From: Engraulis encrasicolus
Lineage: Eukaryota; Chordata; Actinopteri; Clupeiformes; Engraulidae
Length of the DNA: 64,000 nt
Assembly: GCF_034702125.1 (NCBI RefSeq)
Contig: NC_085880.1
Coordinates: forward strand, 42,929,385-42,993,384
Direction of reading: 5' to 3'
Part shown: piece by piece, positions 1-62,647 of the stretch
Position numbering within the stretch: the stretch's first letter is position 1
Layout: every line of letters begins with the position of its first letter
Made by a program: the position numbers and the translations under genes
Notes under the pieces: generated by a model
Told to the model about the DNA's origin: nothing
The model's database searches: none
Seen by the model: only the letters and a program-made list of their open reading frames with translations

Positions 1-380
1 CTGAGTACTCCGAGTTTGTGTTTCAGAACCCTGATCTGAGTAGCCTACCCGTTCTATTGCATTTTCCCGAGGCGGAGGTTTCCGACTAGGGAGTTTCAAA
101 ATAATGAGCCATAGTAATTGGGGAGAGAGGGAGGAGGAGGTTGCACCTACAACTCTCTATTGTATTTGGAGGAGACAGCTACTGTGTGCATCAAGAGACT
201 TTAATGCTGGATGCTAGCTGTTTGAATGCTTTGGGATTTTTGTTGTTGTTGCAAGATTTAGAGTGTAATTCCTGTACACTGTACGTAGAGGGGGCACTCA
301 ACTAGTGGCATCATCAATATCTTTTATTTTTTATTAAGCCTTTATTTTTTTCAGGAAAATAGACCTGTTGAGATTAAATG
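1..380. other. No recognised feature
   Basis: Non-coding on both strands as far as can be read. Positions 112-235 resemble stretches near 1325-1480 and 2345-2510 (an ACAGCTACTGTG-like and GGATGCTAGCTG-like series), suggesting decayed duplicates of one repeat. Confidence 0.4.
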
Positions 381-1060
381 TGTATACAAAGCGCAACCCA
401 CTGTACCTGAGCGACGGAAGTCATTATATGGAGAGTTGGCGACTAAAGTGACCAAAACCAATTTGCCAAGAGCGAAGCAACTTAAGTGACCAGAGCGAAT
501 TTCAGCGATTAACGTCAAGCTAATATTATGATAATGAGCTATGACTCAGTTCTGTGAAAGCCAATTGAATGTTGGAATGTTCATATTTCCGAATGTCCCA
601 GGCTGACAAGCCAGAGCCATTATGTGATTAGCTGAATCAAACATGTCAATGTCGCGTCCAGAGCGAATAAAAGTTAATTCATGGCGAAACTTCTTCAGTG
701 ACCTCAGCTATTTGGGTCGCGTAGGTCGTGCCTGGTCTACATGCAGCATTAGGTAGAGCAGCCTGCAGTTGGGAGTCAGTAGCCAGCCTTCAGCATTGCT
801 TCTAGTCAGGCCAGGAGCAATACAAATATCGTTTCTGAGCTCCAGAAAAATCAGGAACTCCTCCCACTTTGTCGGGAAACCAACAACCAGTAGCAAACCA
901 AGGGAGGCGAGTCAACCATGCTGTTTGGGAAATGTTAATTGTTATGCTCTTGGTCAGACCAAGTCTCGAGGAGATTTGAAAGTTGATGGTAATCAGGCTA
1001 GGGAGGCAGTGCTCAGCCTTGTTAAGGTTTCCTCCAGTATTTAGGCCCATGGTGAGGGGC
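380..1060. repeat. Dispersed repeat, family shared with 57363-57640 and 25960-26350
   Basis: The part at 380-745 resembles 57363-57640: both contain CAAATCAAACATGTCAATGT-like and CCAGAGCGAATAAA segments in the same order. The part at 830-1010 resembles 26050-26345: both contain GTTATGCTCTTGGTCAGACC followed by AAGTCTCGA. No coding capacity is visible. Type of element unknown. Confidence 0.6.
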
Positions 1061-1061
1061 T

Positions 1062-1321
1062 CCAACTACCATGCAGCCCCTGCGCTGCAAGACACATTAA
1101 TAATGGATTAAGTGGTGGGGGTGCTGTGGCGCTGTGGTGCAGTGCGCTGAGCCTCCCACATGTGGGCTTACATTGCCCTCGGGGACCCCGGTTCGAGTCC
1201 GGCCGAGGTCATTTCCTGGCCCTGCCCCATCTCTCTCTCCCAATCATTGCCTGTCTACTCTCACACCAACTACCATGCAGCTCCTGCGCTCCAAGACACA
1301 TTAATAATGGATTAAGTGGTG
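1062..1321 (+). repeat. tRNA-derived SINE flanked by 56-bp direct repeats
   Basis: The core at about 1118-1265 begins with a tRNA-like A-box region and contains the B box GGTTCGAGTCC. It is the same SINE family as 58085-58255. It is bracketed by two 56-bp near-identical copies at 1062-1117 and 1266-1321 that differ at two or three positions, far longer than an ordinary SINE target-site duplication. Confidence 0.75.
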
Positions 1322-1722
1322 ATAATTATGACATGATAATTGGAGGGAGCAGCCTCCTGTTGCGAACCACTGGGCAGGCACACAGAGAGTCTAGCTGAAG
1401 GTTACGTATAAATCTCTGTCTTGCGCTTGGAGGACACAGCTAACTGTGCACCAAGACAGTGGCAATCCTACAATTACTTGCGGCAACAATTATTTTACAT
1501 TTCAAGAGAGAGGGGTGGGTGGTTGCAGGCTTATGATGAGGTCAAGGGTTTTTTATTTATTTATTTGTTTATTCATTCATTATTTTTAAGGGTTGAGAGC
1601 CGCTAGGCTAGTGGGATCATTAGTAGTGTATGTGATGATAATTTGGGAGAGCAGGCTCCTGCTGTGAGCTACTGGCCACCCGTAGAGGAGCTGGCAGAGG
1701 GCCAAAAACTCTTGTGTGTTGG

Positions 1723-1966
1723 GCAGCCATGGCCTAGTGGTTAGAGAGTTGGTCTTTCAATCTAGGGGTTGCCGGTTTGAATCCCCCACGACGTCTCTCT
1801 ACACCTCCATCCATGGCTGAAGTGCCCTTGAGCAAGGCACCTAACCCCACATTGCTCCAGGGACTGTAACCAATACCCTGAAAAATAATAGTTGTAAGTC
1901 GCTTTGAACAAAATGAAAGCGTCAGCTAAGTGAAATGTAATGTAAATGTAATGTAATGTAATGTAT
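1723..1966 (+). repeat. tRNA-derived SINE with TAATG tail
   Basis: The tRNA-like head has TGGCCTAGTGGTTAGAGAG and a GGTTTGAATC B box. A central CCCTTGAGCAAGGCACCTAA block follows, then the 3' tail AAGCGTCAGCTAAGTG and TAATG repeats. This is the common fish SINE layout with a LINE-derived tail. Fragments of the same family lie at 10776-10990 (minus) and 45376-45462 (plus). Confidence 0.8.
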
Positions 1967-1984
1967 CTGGATAGCAGTGTAAAT

Positions 1985-2345
1985 CAGAGCCTTTGCTGTA
2001 ATTCGATTCGACATCGATTTGCAAGAACAGCGATTTGATTTTCCAATACTTAAGAATGCTCCTCAATTCAAATCAATGTTTTTTTTTTAACTTTTCTGGC
2101 TTGGCTTATTTGTGAAATGGTAAATCAATGAACAAAGTATTAACTCTCTGCCTGCATTTTATTTGAGGAACATCATTATTACACTCAGTATGATTATTAC
2201 TGCAAAGTCAAATGCCTCACAAAACGAGTGAAATAATAACAAAAATCAATCGATTCCTCTACAAGATAATTGATAAATCGTTATCGATACATGTAATCGC
2301 AGGCTGCAGGATCGATGCATCGATACAAATCGATTATTGTTGTTT
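1985..2345. repeat. ATCGATT-rich transposon-like repeat
   Basis: Rich in ATCGAT and CGATTT motifs, for instance near 2005-2050 and 2245-2335. A related fragment, including ATGCATCGATACA, lies at 25055-25190. It looks like a short non-autonomous DNA element; ends and target duplication were not resolved. Confidence 0.45.
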
Positions 2346-3180
2346 ACACCTCCTGCTGTGAGTTACTGGCCAGCCGAAGAGGAGATGAACGAGGGCCAAA
2401 AGACTCTCGTGTGTCTGGAGGAGTGAGAGAGTGGCACCACCACACAGCTCCTCACTACACCAAGACTAATTAATGTTCGATGCTGCCAGCTTGAATGCGT
2501 TCCGTCAGGGCTAACTATTAAAGCAGTGTTGTATGTTGCGCGTTGCGCGTTGCGTTGCGTTGTGTGTATGTGTATTGAGAACCCAAGTACATTTGTGCGC
2601 GTACACCTACACACCAGCTTTTCACACGGCAGCTCGTGTAGATGATGGGGAGAGAGGTGTGATAAAGTTACTGCGTTTGATTTTCAGTAGCATTTCAACA
2701 ACAGCGAGATAATCTACCTTTTAGTGTGAAACAACACTTTGAAGTGTTTCCCACTGAGTTCTCATTAGTCAAGGTGGTTGGGGGCTAGTTGGAATGGCTA
2801 TGCTGTGCAGCTTTAGAAGAAATATGATAAGAAAACCCTTCAGGTATACATTTTGGCGAATCAACTTACACCCAGCAACTCAATTACAAACAAAATTACA
2901 TTCACAACACAAAATCTTTTGCTTATCCTTTCCATCAATGTGGTAGGTGCTTGTTGTGAAGCTGTTGTCAAGTGCCTTAGGTGTTTATTGCTAAGGCACC
3001 CCGCTTGACAACAAAGTGCTGGAGGAAACCCTGCTATGAAATAACAACGGTGGGGTGACAGGAGGACCCTAGGGCGGTACATTCATGGAAAGTCAAGACA
3101 CGCTGGGCTACTTCACAGTGACTAAACCCAGGGATGACTGAAGCACTCAGCAACTTTTTTAGAGTTTTTTTTTTTATTAT
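2346..3180. other. Unassigned non-coding DNA
   Basis: Positions 2347-2412 are an imperfect copy of 1647-1718 (both read CTCCTGCTGTGAG, then a GGCCAAAA...CTCTTGTGTG-like end), so the SINE and the ATCGATT repeat lie between two copies of an older sequence. Nothing else was recognised. Confidence 0.4.
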
Positions 3181-3191
3181 TTTGGTGCACA

Positions 3192-3237
3192 AAATGACTG
3201 ACGTTTCGGCGCACCTGCGCCTTCCTCAGAGTGATTC
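3192..3237 (-). ncRNA. Hammerhead-ribozyme-like motif in a dispersed repeat
   Basis: On the minus strand the core CTGAGGA (3229-3223) fits CUGANGA. It is followed by a perfect 5-bp stem II (GGCGC at 3221-3217, GCGCC at 3212-3208) with a 4-base loop, then GAAACGTC. The arms GAATCACT (3237-3230) and AGTCATTT (3199-3192) form stem I with six Watson-Crick pairs, one G-T pair and one C-C mismatch. ACGT would serve as a tiny stem III, as in Penelope-type hammerheads, and cleavage would follow C3200. One base (A3222) is extra between the core and stem II compared with the textbook motif. Activity is not shown. Confidence 0.42.
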
Positions 3238-3239
3238 AT

Positions 3240-3952
<713 letters not shown>

Positions 3953-4067
3953 AGTAGAGTACGGGGCTTCACAAGCAGACCTTGTGGGAGTTTAGACAAA
4001 AGGCTTCATCTAAAGAGCACTACACCACAACTTCAGCAGTGTTCAGCAGACACACATCAACGAGAAC

Positions 4068-4431
4068 TGTACGTGTGCGTGCGCGTGCGCGTGCGCGTGC
4101 GCGTGTGTGTGTGTGTGTGTGGTATTGCTTATTCCTCAGTCAGGTAAAAATCAGCAAATCAGTCTAGAAATGCACTGTGAACATACAACCAGAGATGCAA
4201 GACAAGCCAAGGTCATGTTACTCAATGCCTGTTTACTGCCGTGATCTATGCCGTTTGTGTGTGTCCGTGTGTGTGTGTGTCCGTGTGTGTGTGTGTGCGT
4301 GTGTGTGTGTCCGTGTGTGTGTGTGTCCGTGTGTGTCCGTGTGTGTGTGTGTGTCCGTGTGTGTGTGTGTCCGTGTGTGTGTGTGTGTCCGTGTGTGTCC
4401 GTGTGTGTGTGTGTCCCTGTGTGTGTGTGTG

Positions 4432-4470
<39 letters not shown>

Positions 4471-4593
4471 GTGTGTGTGTGTGTCCCTGTGTGTGTGTGT
4501 CCGTGTGTGTGTGTGTCCCTGTGTGTGTGTGTGTCCGTGTGTGTGTGAGTGAGTGTGTCCGTGTGTGTGTGTGTGTCCGTGTGTGTGTGTGTG

Positions 4594-4630
<37 letters not shown>

Positions 4631-4657
4631 GTGTGTGTGTGTGTGTGTGTGTGTGTT
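4068..4657 (+). repeat. Compound TG microsatellites
   Basis: A short GTGCGC plus TG run at 4068-4122 is followed, after 130 bp of plain sequence, by 4252-4657. There TG runs are interrupted at near-regular 10-22 bp steps by CCG or CCC, giving a higher-order GTGTGTCC pattern. Confidence 0.95.
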
Positions 4658-4867
4658 CTCCTGCTGATCCATATACTGTGGCTGTGAATGCAAACAGCTC
4701 CATCTGCAGGTGTAGGAACTAACCGAAGATTCCCAGACTGAATATAATGTAATGCATCATCTTTAACTAGTGAGGACGCCAACTAAGTCTCTGTTGTAGC
4801 AGTATTTCCCCTCGAATTGGACCACTTTACTACCGACTACTATGAACCGCAGTCATGGGTAAGTTTA

Positions 4868-5175
4868 TGGGCAGTCATGGGTAAGCAGATAGGGTGTCAG
4901 ACTTATAACCCAAAGGTTGCCGGTTCAACTCCCGGCCCGCCAGGTTGGTGTATGAAGTAATTAACCAGTGCTCTCCCCCATCCTTCTCCATGATTGAGGT
5001 ACCCTGAGTATAGTACCGTACCACCGCACTGCTCCCATGGTGCGCCGTTTGGGGCTGCCCCGTTGCACGGGTGAGGCATAAATGCAATTTCCGCTGTGTG
5101 TAGTGAGCGCTGTGTGCTGTGGAGTGCTGTGTCACAATGACAATTGGACTTTTTCCCAGTTGGATTTTCACTAAG
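4868..5175 (+). repeat. tRNA-derived SINE (CATGGGTAAGC head)
   Basis: The head CATGGGTAAGCAGATAGGGT leads to the B-box-like GGTTCAACTCCCGG, then a conserved body with GTAATTAACCAGTGCTCTCC and a distal TGCTGTGTCACAATGACAAT. Shorter copies with the same head lie at 50752-50830 and 61742-61930. It is not a functional tRNA because no cloverleaf with a 3' acceptor end is present. Confidence 0.82.
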
Positions 5176-5511
5176 ACCACAAACAGGACTGAGCTACCGT
5201 CTCCTTGTGTACACACACACTCACAGCACAACCAAATGGCAGAAGCTACGTGTACATGGCATGTGCATGAGTCTTGTTCAGTATCGTTCAGGGATATGAA
5301 TTGAAAATGAATTTCGGTGAACACTTGCAATAAAGTAGTTCCGTCCTGTATTGTTATCACAAATAAACATAAAACGCAAGAAAGAGCCGTAGAAAGTGGC
5401 AAACTCTCGCGTTTTTAAAGTTTAGCGTGCTGTGTACACTAGGACTTGGCAATTGGTAAAAGGGCAGGAGTTCTGTAAACAGTTCACGAACACAAGCTCA
5501 CAAAAAGTATT

Positions 5512-5872
5512 GGTAACACTTTAGAATAATGGATGCAAAAAAACATTATAAAGACTTAATAAATAATGAACTATTAATGAACAAAACATTAACAAACGCT
5601 TGTAAATGACTAGGAAATGTAAACAAATGCTTGTAAATGACTAGGAAATGCTATGTTAATATTTTATATTTATCAAACATTTACAAGTTGCTTGTAAATG
5701 AATAAAATACTCTGTTATAAGGTGTGTAAAATCTTGCATATATCATTTGTAGATATTTTATAAAGCATTAATAAAACTTAGTTAATAATAAAAACATTTG
5801 TTAATGTTTTATTCATCATTAGTTAATTATTTACTGAGTCTTTACTAAGGAACATTATTATAAAGTGTTACC
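5512..5872. mobile_element. Non-autonomous DNA transposon (MITE) with 8-bp target duplication
   Basis: 361 bp with terminal inverted repeats GGTAACACTTTA and TAAAGTGTTACC, flanked by perfect 8-bp AAAGTATT copies at 5504-5511 and 5873-5880. The interior is AT-rich and non-coding. A related, disrupted copy lies at about 40690-41120. Confidence 0.88.
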
Positions 5873-6139
5873 AAAGTATTTGCCAAAGCGGAAGTTAAGC
5901 TATGTACTGTATGCCTATGGTGTGTGGAGGACAGAGGACTCTTTACACAAGACTCTCCTGACGCTTCTCCTGATGTGAAGGTACAGCTAATCTCACCGCA
6001 AACACTGACGCACGGTTAATAAACCCAAATAAAGCCATACCCAGTAGACAGTCTAATCACCTAGCTGATTATAACGCTTGGCTAGAAATGTCACACGAAA
6101 TAAATAAATATCCTCCGAATGCAGGGAAAATATCAAGAG

Positions 6140-57062
<50,923 letters not shown>

Positions 57063-57362
57063 TCAAAGGGCAAATCACAATATATAGACAATACACGGAG
57101 ACAAACAGAAAGACACTTGTACCAGAGTTTCCACACACAACAAGAGAGCTATGTTAAGAAATGTTGGATGGAATGCTTTGTTGGCAAACCTTGAAAGAGG
57201 TTTAGCATTACAGTCAGGCACATCCAATGATATTTTTCTGGCCCGAGTCTCATCCAATGATATTATTCTGGCCCAAGTCTCAACATGCGGCCTGATATGC
57301 ACCGTGATCATCACTGGGGGTTTGCATTGTTATGAGTCCTTGGCTACTGGCTTCTTTCTAAA

Positions 57363-57640
57363 GCTATGTGTATACTAAGCGCCACCAACGCTACCTGAGT
57401 CAATATTTCTCTATGGAGAGTCGGCGACTAAAGCAACCAAAGAGAATTCACCAGGAGCAAAGCGACCTGAGAGACCAGCGTCCTCCCAGCCTGTCAAGCC
57501 AGAGCCGTTAAATGATCAGCCAAATCAAACATGTCAATGTGACGTCCAGAGCGAATAAAACAAATTCATGGCAAAACTTCAACAACCTTAGCTACCTAGG
57601 TTGCGCAGGTCGCATCTGGAGTACAAGCTGCTTAACCCTT
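57363..57640. repeat. Dispersed repeat, partner of 380-745
   Basis: GAGTCGGCGACTAAAGCAAC, AAATCAAACATGTCAATGTG and GTCCAGAGCGAATAAA occur in the same order and orientation as in the first copy. Confidence 0.65.
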
Positions 57641-58084
57641 CATCGTCTGGGCTAGTTGTAATCAAAAAAGTCAGAGTAACGCAGGTGCTGACCCAAACAG
57701 AAGATAGCAAGATAGCAGAAGATCCCACATAACTCAATGTACCCATTCAACTTTGTTTGGGAGCATAGAACAGTGTTAATATGGGGCTTTATCGTTTCCT
57801 TTTAGTTGTAATTCAGACAGACAGTCTCAAACTTAAGAATCAAAGTAGATCACCACTCCTCGTGTAGAAAGTCCACCTCAGGCTGAAATACATGGTGGGC
57901 AGTTGCTTAGGAGAGGAGTGGGCATCTGGGTATTGATATCTGTGAGCAAAATTAGTCACTGATTATCAATATTCTTTTTTTTGAGGAACTCTGGAGGAAA
58001 GGGAAACAGGAGCCGGTGGATAAACAAATACTACTAAGAAAGTGGAGTTGGATTGGGCACACCCTGAGGAAACCAGCGAACAGG

Positions 58085-58255
58085 GGGCTCTGTGGCGCAG
58101 CACGCTAAGCCCCCCACATTTGGGCTTGCGTGTCCACGGGGACCCCGGTTCGAGTCCGGCCGGGGTCAACTCCCTGTCCCACCCCGTCTCTCTGTCCCAC
58201 TCACTTCCTGTCACCATCTCAGTCTGTCCTATCAAATAAAGGCATAAAAGCCCCT
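58085..58255 (+). repeat. tRNA-derived SINE, well preserved
   Basis: GGCTCTGTGGCGCAGCACGC A-box region, GGTTCGAGTCCGGCCGGGGT B-box region, CTTCCTGTCACCATCTCAG body and AATAAAGGCATAAAAGCCCC end followed by A-rich sequence. Best copy of the family that includes 1118-1265. Confidence 0.85.
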
Positions 58256-58349
58256 AAAAATATCAAGTCAAGTCGGCTTTATTGTCAATTTCTTTACATG
58301 CACTGGTCATACAAAGAATTTGAAATTACGTTCCTTACTTTCCCATGCG

Positions 58350-58444
58350 GACAACTTGAAAAAACTCACGCACACTGACCATTTCGCTGTTTTTTTTAGT
58401 AAAACAACGAAATGGTCAGTGTGCGGGAGTTTTTTCAAGTTGTC
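58350..58444. repeat. Near-perfect hairpin
   Basis: Arms 58350-58393 and 58401-58444 are 44 bp each with two mismatches (GACAACTTGAAAAAACTCAC and complement) around a 7-base loop. Confidence 0.9.
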
Positions 58445-58769
58445 TGCTAAGTGACCCATGGGTCATCTCTGACGCACCTGCCAGCTGAGAAGTGTGTACT
58501 TTCCCATGCAGACATTGACATATATTGAAAATAAATAAATAAATAAATAAAACCAGCAACTAGCATCACACAACAAGCCTTGACCTAGAACCTGCAGGGG
58601 AAGCGGAAGAGAAGGCAGCCTAAGAACACCTGGAGGCGGGACTCTGAGGCAGAACTGAAGAGGCTGGGAACCAGCTGGGGAGAAGCAAAAAGGACAGCCC
58701 AAAACAGTGTTGGATGGAGAAAAGTTGTGGATGGTCTATGCTCCATTGGGAGTGATGGGCCTAAGGAAA

Positions 58770-58945
58770 AGTTTTTTTTTTTTTTGGTCTTTGACTTTAT
58801 GAGGACAGTGAAGATGGTGACAGGAAGCGAGTGGGGAGAGAGAGACAGAGAAGGGCTGCCAAAGCACCCGGGCCGGGAATCAAACCCGGGTGAGCCGCAT
58901 GGTAGACAAGTGCCCTACCATTTGGCCACGGCAGGGCCCAAAATC
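58770..58945 (-). repeat. tRNA-derived SINE, reverse
   Basis: Reverse B box GGGAATCAAACCCGGG, reverse A box CCTACCATTTGGCCACGG, and a T-run at 58770-58784 that is the A tail. The codeless head does not form a working tRNA. Confidence 0.8.
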
Positions 58946-60006
58946 TTATGATAGGTGGTGGGAGCTTACTGCGTGTGCTGATTGCTGAACAACATGCATG
59001 AACTTGCACACAACACTCGACTCATTGCTCTGCTCATTTTCACCCTAGGTGCTCTCTGCTTCAGCAGATTGTTTCCCAGGTTGTAAAAAGTATTATTGCA
59101 GAATATCATGGAATCTGCTGGCCTGATTATCATAGACTTGCAATCGCGATTTGCCGCCGAAGGTGTTGCGTCACTTGGAGGGCGCAGCCTGGCTAGGAAC
59201 CTGCCCACATGAGATACTTAAATTTAATTTAATTTAATTTATTTGATTAGGATAATGCACATAAATCAATACATCAGTAAAAAAAACATCAATATAAGCC
59301 AGTCAGTATTAATGCTACATTTCATCCTCTGTCCTAGTAAAGTGTATAAAAGAAGCAAACAATACAACATGACAACCCATGAAAACATGGGAAGACAAAC
59401 AATCGTTCTACTTCTATTGATCACCTCATCATGTAACAACATGTCTCACTCTCTGCAGCTCTCTGCCTTGCAATGGTGATATAAATACTAGGCCATCCCC
59501 AACACCAGACATTTCATCAATGCTGCCCAGGCCTGGTGGCAATTCAAATCATGTCTCCGGAGAATAATAGCTTTTAGAGGCGACGAGCAGGGAAAAAAAC
59601 CCTGCTGCCAAGCCACTGTGTTGTAACAGGTCAAACCTCAAAATGCATTAGCGCCCACCAGCAATATTAGAAACAAAAACAAATGATTACTCAATGTGTG
59701 TCGTTAAGCTACATGTGTTGTTGAGGCCGCAGACTGGTTCGCTCATTGTTTTGCCTGGCAAAGCCTCGGAACCACTGGACTTGTTTTTGATGGAGCAGTG
59801 CTGCTTTTGCTCTGCAGCATGCGTGCACACTTTGCCATTTCTGGTTAGGTTCTTTCTAACCAGAATGCATTGAAATGGCAAAGCAAAACCCAGCACTGCT
59901 CCATCAAAAACGAGCCCACTGTTATTATTCAATACAGTATTTCCCTGATTGCATCTCTCAATGGAGCATTAAGCCCCTCGTTTCAAACTGGCTTACCACC
60001 CAGTCT
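58946..60006. other. Upstream region with one hairpin
   Basis: AATTT units at 59217-59240. An imperfect fold-back at 59780-59914, whose outer arms read CTTGTTTTTGATGGAGCAGT and its complement. No exon of the gene was recognised. Confidence 0.5.
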
Positions 60007-60170
60007 GGGGCCTAAGAAGCTGGTTCAAGGGTAAAATGGGTTAAATTAAGAGGTAAATCATGTAATAGAAGAGCCAGGAGTTCTCATTGTCCAGGCTCTT
60101 CTATTAGATGATTTACCTCTTAACTTAACCTGGTTTACTCCTGAACCAGCTCCTTAGTAGTATAGGCTCC
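60007..60170. mobile_element. Fold-back MITE (copy 4)
   Basis: GGGGCCTAAGAAGCTGGTTC to GAACCAGCTCCTTAGTAGTATAGGCTCC, with arms containing GAGGTAAATCATGTAATAGA and complement. Confidence 0.85.
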
Positions 60171-60910
60171 AGCTTGGCAGCAAGGCTTCAAAAAATAAAG
60201 ACACTAAACCACTTGAAAACAAACCAACGTCACTGTGTACCGTTTACTCACATCAACCACAGAGGCAAAGTTGAAAGGGTTTATTTTTGTGATTTTTGTG
60301 ACTCCACTCCCCTTTCTCTGTGTAAAAAGCTTAATTCGGACTGCTCCAATAAAGCCGAGGGTAAAGAGTCAATATAACGTGTGTGACTTGAAGAAACAGG
60401 CAAGAGCGTGGAGCGCTTACGTGGCTATTACGTACACAGCAACAGGCTAATTTCAATGTGTAACGCCCTTACGTGGGCAGCATTACATATAGAGAAAAAA
60501 CAGGCAAGTAATGCAAGTGTGTAGTACAGGGGTGAGAGTGAAACAAAATCCTGAGCCTGAACTTTTTTCCCTGCTCTAACGACGACGACAAGATACTGCA
60601 TAGTGACGTAAGTAACGTAGGCCTATTTTGACACATTCAAACATTTAATAGCCTGTGTATGACCATTATTCAAGCCTGATAGTAGAAGAAAACCCTGAAC
60701 CAGTATTACTTTCTGAGATAAGAATAACCTAAAGGCTAATTATTATCAATGTTTTTATTTTTGCAAACTCTGTCAAGCCTGAAATCAGGCATGGAGCCTG
60801 AATACTATCAGCCCTGGTAGTAGCATTAAGTGGGCATTATAGAGAAATACGCTGGAAGTGCAAGTGTGTGGTAGCATGATGTGGGCACCATAACAATCTT
60901 TTTTTGATTT

Positions 60911-60954
60911 TGGGAACACTGATGATGGGCAAGACCCGAAACCTTTGCTACCCA
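60911..60954 (+). ncRNA. Hammerhead-ribozyme-like motif
   Basis: CTGATGA (60919-60925) is the exact core box, then T, stem II GGG/CCC (60927-60929 and 60935-60937) with a 5-base loop, then GAAAC (60938-60942). Arms TGGGAACA (60911-60918) and TGCTACCCA (60946-60954) form stem I with seven pairs, one mismatch and one bulged A. The ACGT expected for stem III reads ACCT. As at 3.2 kb there is one extra base before stem II. Probably a retroelement remnant. Confidence 0.38.
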
Positions 60955-61146
60955 CTTTTTGTTTTGGCTTCTCTTTATTTTCAGCTTTTATTACAGTTTC
61001 ACTGAAAAGCATCAAGCTCCTGTGTGCAACTCCTGTTTCTTCACACTGCATCATTGTTTTGGAATTACGCGCAGAGCAAAACTTCCCAAGTAAGACAAAA
61101 GCGCAGCCATCTCTACCTTCACCATTAAAAGAGTCGACACAGGCTG

Positions 61147-61396
61147 CAGGGACGGATCATGACTCCATGGGCCCCTGGGCCAGACAACAAGAAAGGGCCC
61201 CCTCCAGATGTTAGAGACCCTATATTGTTGGGCATTCAGGTGTTTTCCCCTGAAAATATGTGAAAATAGAGTTGTTTGATTTGTGTGATTTTACGCAACA
61301 TGAGAATGGAAATTTAGAGGATTGGGCTTCAGGGCCCTCTGGACTCTTGGGCCCCTTGGCCTGGGCCCGGTAGGCCCTTGCAGTAATCCATCCTTG
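61147..61396. mobile_element. hAT-type MITE with exact 8-bp target duplication
   Basis: 250 bp, begins CAGGGACGGATCATGACTCC and ends GCAGTAATCCATCCTTG. ACAGGCTG at 61139-61146 and 61397-61404 is identical. GGGCCC-rich interior. Confidence 0.87.
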
Positions 61397-61741
61397 ACAG
61401 GCTGGTGCAAGTGTGTCTAAGCATTAAGTGGGCATTATATAGAGAGAAACAGGCTAGTGTAAGTGTGTGGTAGCGGGCATCATATATATATATATATAAA
61501 CAGACCAATGTAAGTTGGGTGGTCCAATTACGTGGCCATTAGCCTACATAGAGAGCAACAGGGTAGAGTAAGCACCCTGGCTATTAGCCTACATATCCAT
61601 GTAACTGGCTAAGTGTGTGTCAGTGTGTGGTGATCTCAAATGGGTATTACGTGCTGAATAGGACAGACATCTGACAGTCACAGTCACATGTGACCAGCTC
61701 AGTGCACTCATGCCACTGGGGAAGCTCCATAGCTAATCATG

Positions 61742-61930
61742 GGTCATGGGTAAGCGATTAGGGTGTCAGACTTGTAGCCCAAAGGTTGCCGGTTTGACTC
61801 CCAACCTGCCAGGCTGGTGGGGGGAGTAATTAACAGGTGCTCTCCCCTATCCTCCTCCATGACTGATGAGCATGGTATCACCATTGGGTGCCTAGACTCA
61901 AGAAAGCCAATGAAATGTGGAGCTTGTGTG
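61742..61930 (+). repeat. tRNA-derived SINE (CATGGGTAAGC head)
   Basis: CATGGGTAAGCGATTAGGGT, GGTTTGACTCCCAACC and GTAATTAACAGGTGCTCTCC align with 4868-5000. The 3' half is lost. Confidence 0.8.
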
Positions 61931-62411
61931 TAGGTCTGAATACGTGTCTAGCAAAGCATGCTGGGTAGGTTCTGTATACATGTACAGAACTAAAGTAAAG
62001 GAAAACTACTGATATCATAATTATTTCAAATGCACTAGGCGAACACACACAGTTTCAAACCATCACAGATTTTGCCAAATGTCAGTGAGTGATAAAATAT
62101 GAGTGCAAACCAGTTGCTGCCTGAAAGTGGTCCTGTTGCTATGGGGGAGCTGATTGAACAGAATTGCACTTGCAAAGGTAGAAAACAAAATCACACAGCA
62201 GATCCGCCCACAGAATACTACTTGACTAAAAAAACAGTCCTTTAAAAAAAAATAACAAACACTATTCACTCGTACTGAAACCACCAGATAAGCGTAAGCC
62301 AGTGAGACTCCATTCATGCCTTTGTGGTGCAATGGAGAGACAGGAGGACCTGACGCCAAACCTGCACAACTGGTTAATGTCACTCTGGAGTCTCTTGTGT
62401 GTGTCTCTCAC

Positions 62412-62647
<236 letters not shown>

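Noticed and set aside
1118..1265. Functional tRNA gene
   Set aside because: Only A- and B-box-like promoter parts are present; no complete cloverleaf or acceptor stem, and several diverged copies with SINE bodies exist in the window.
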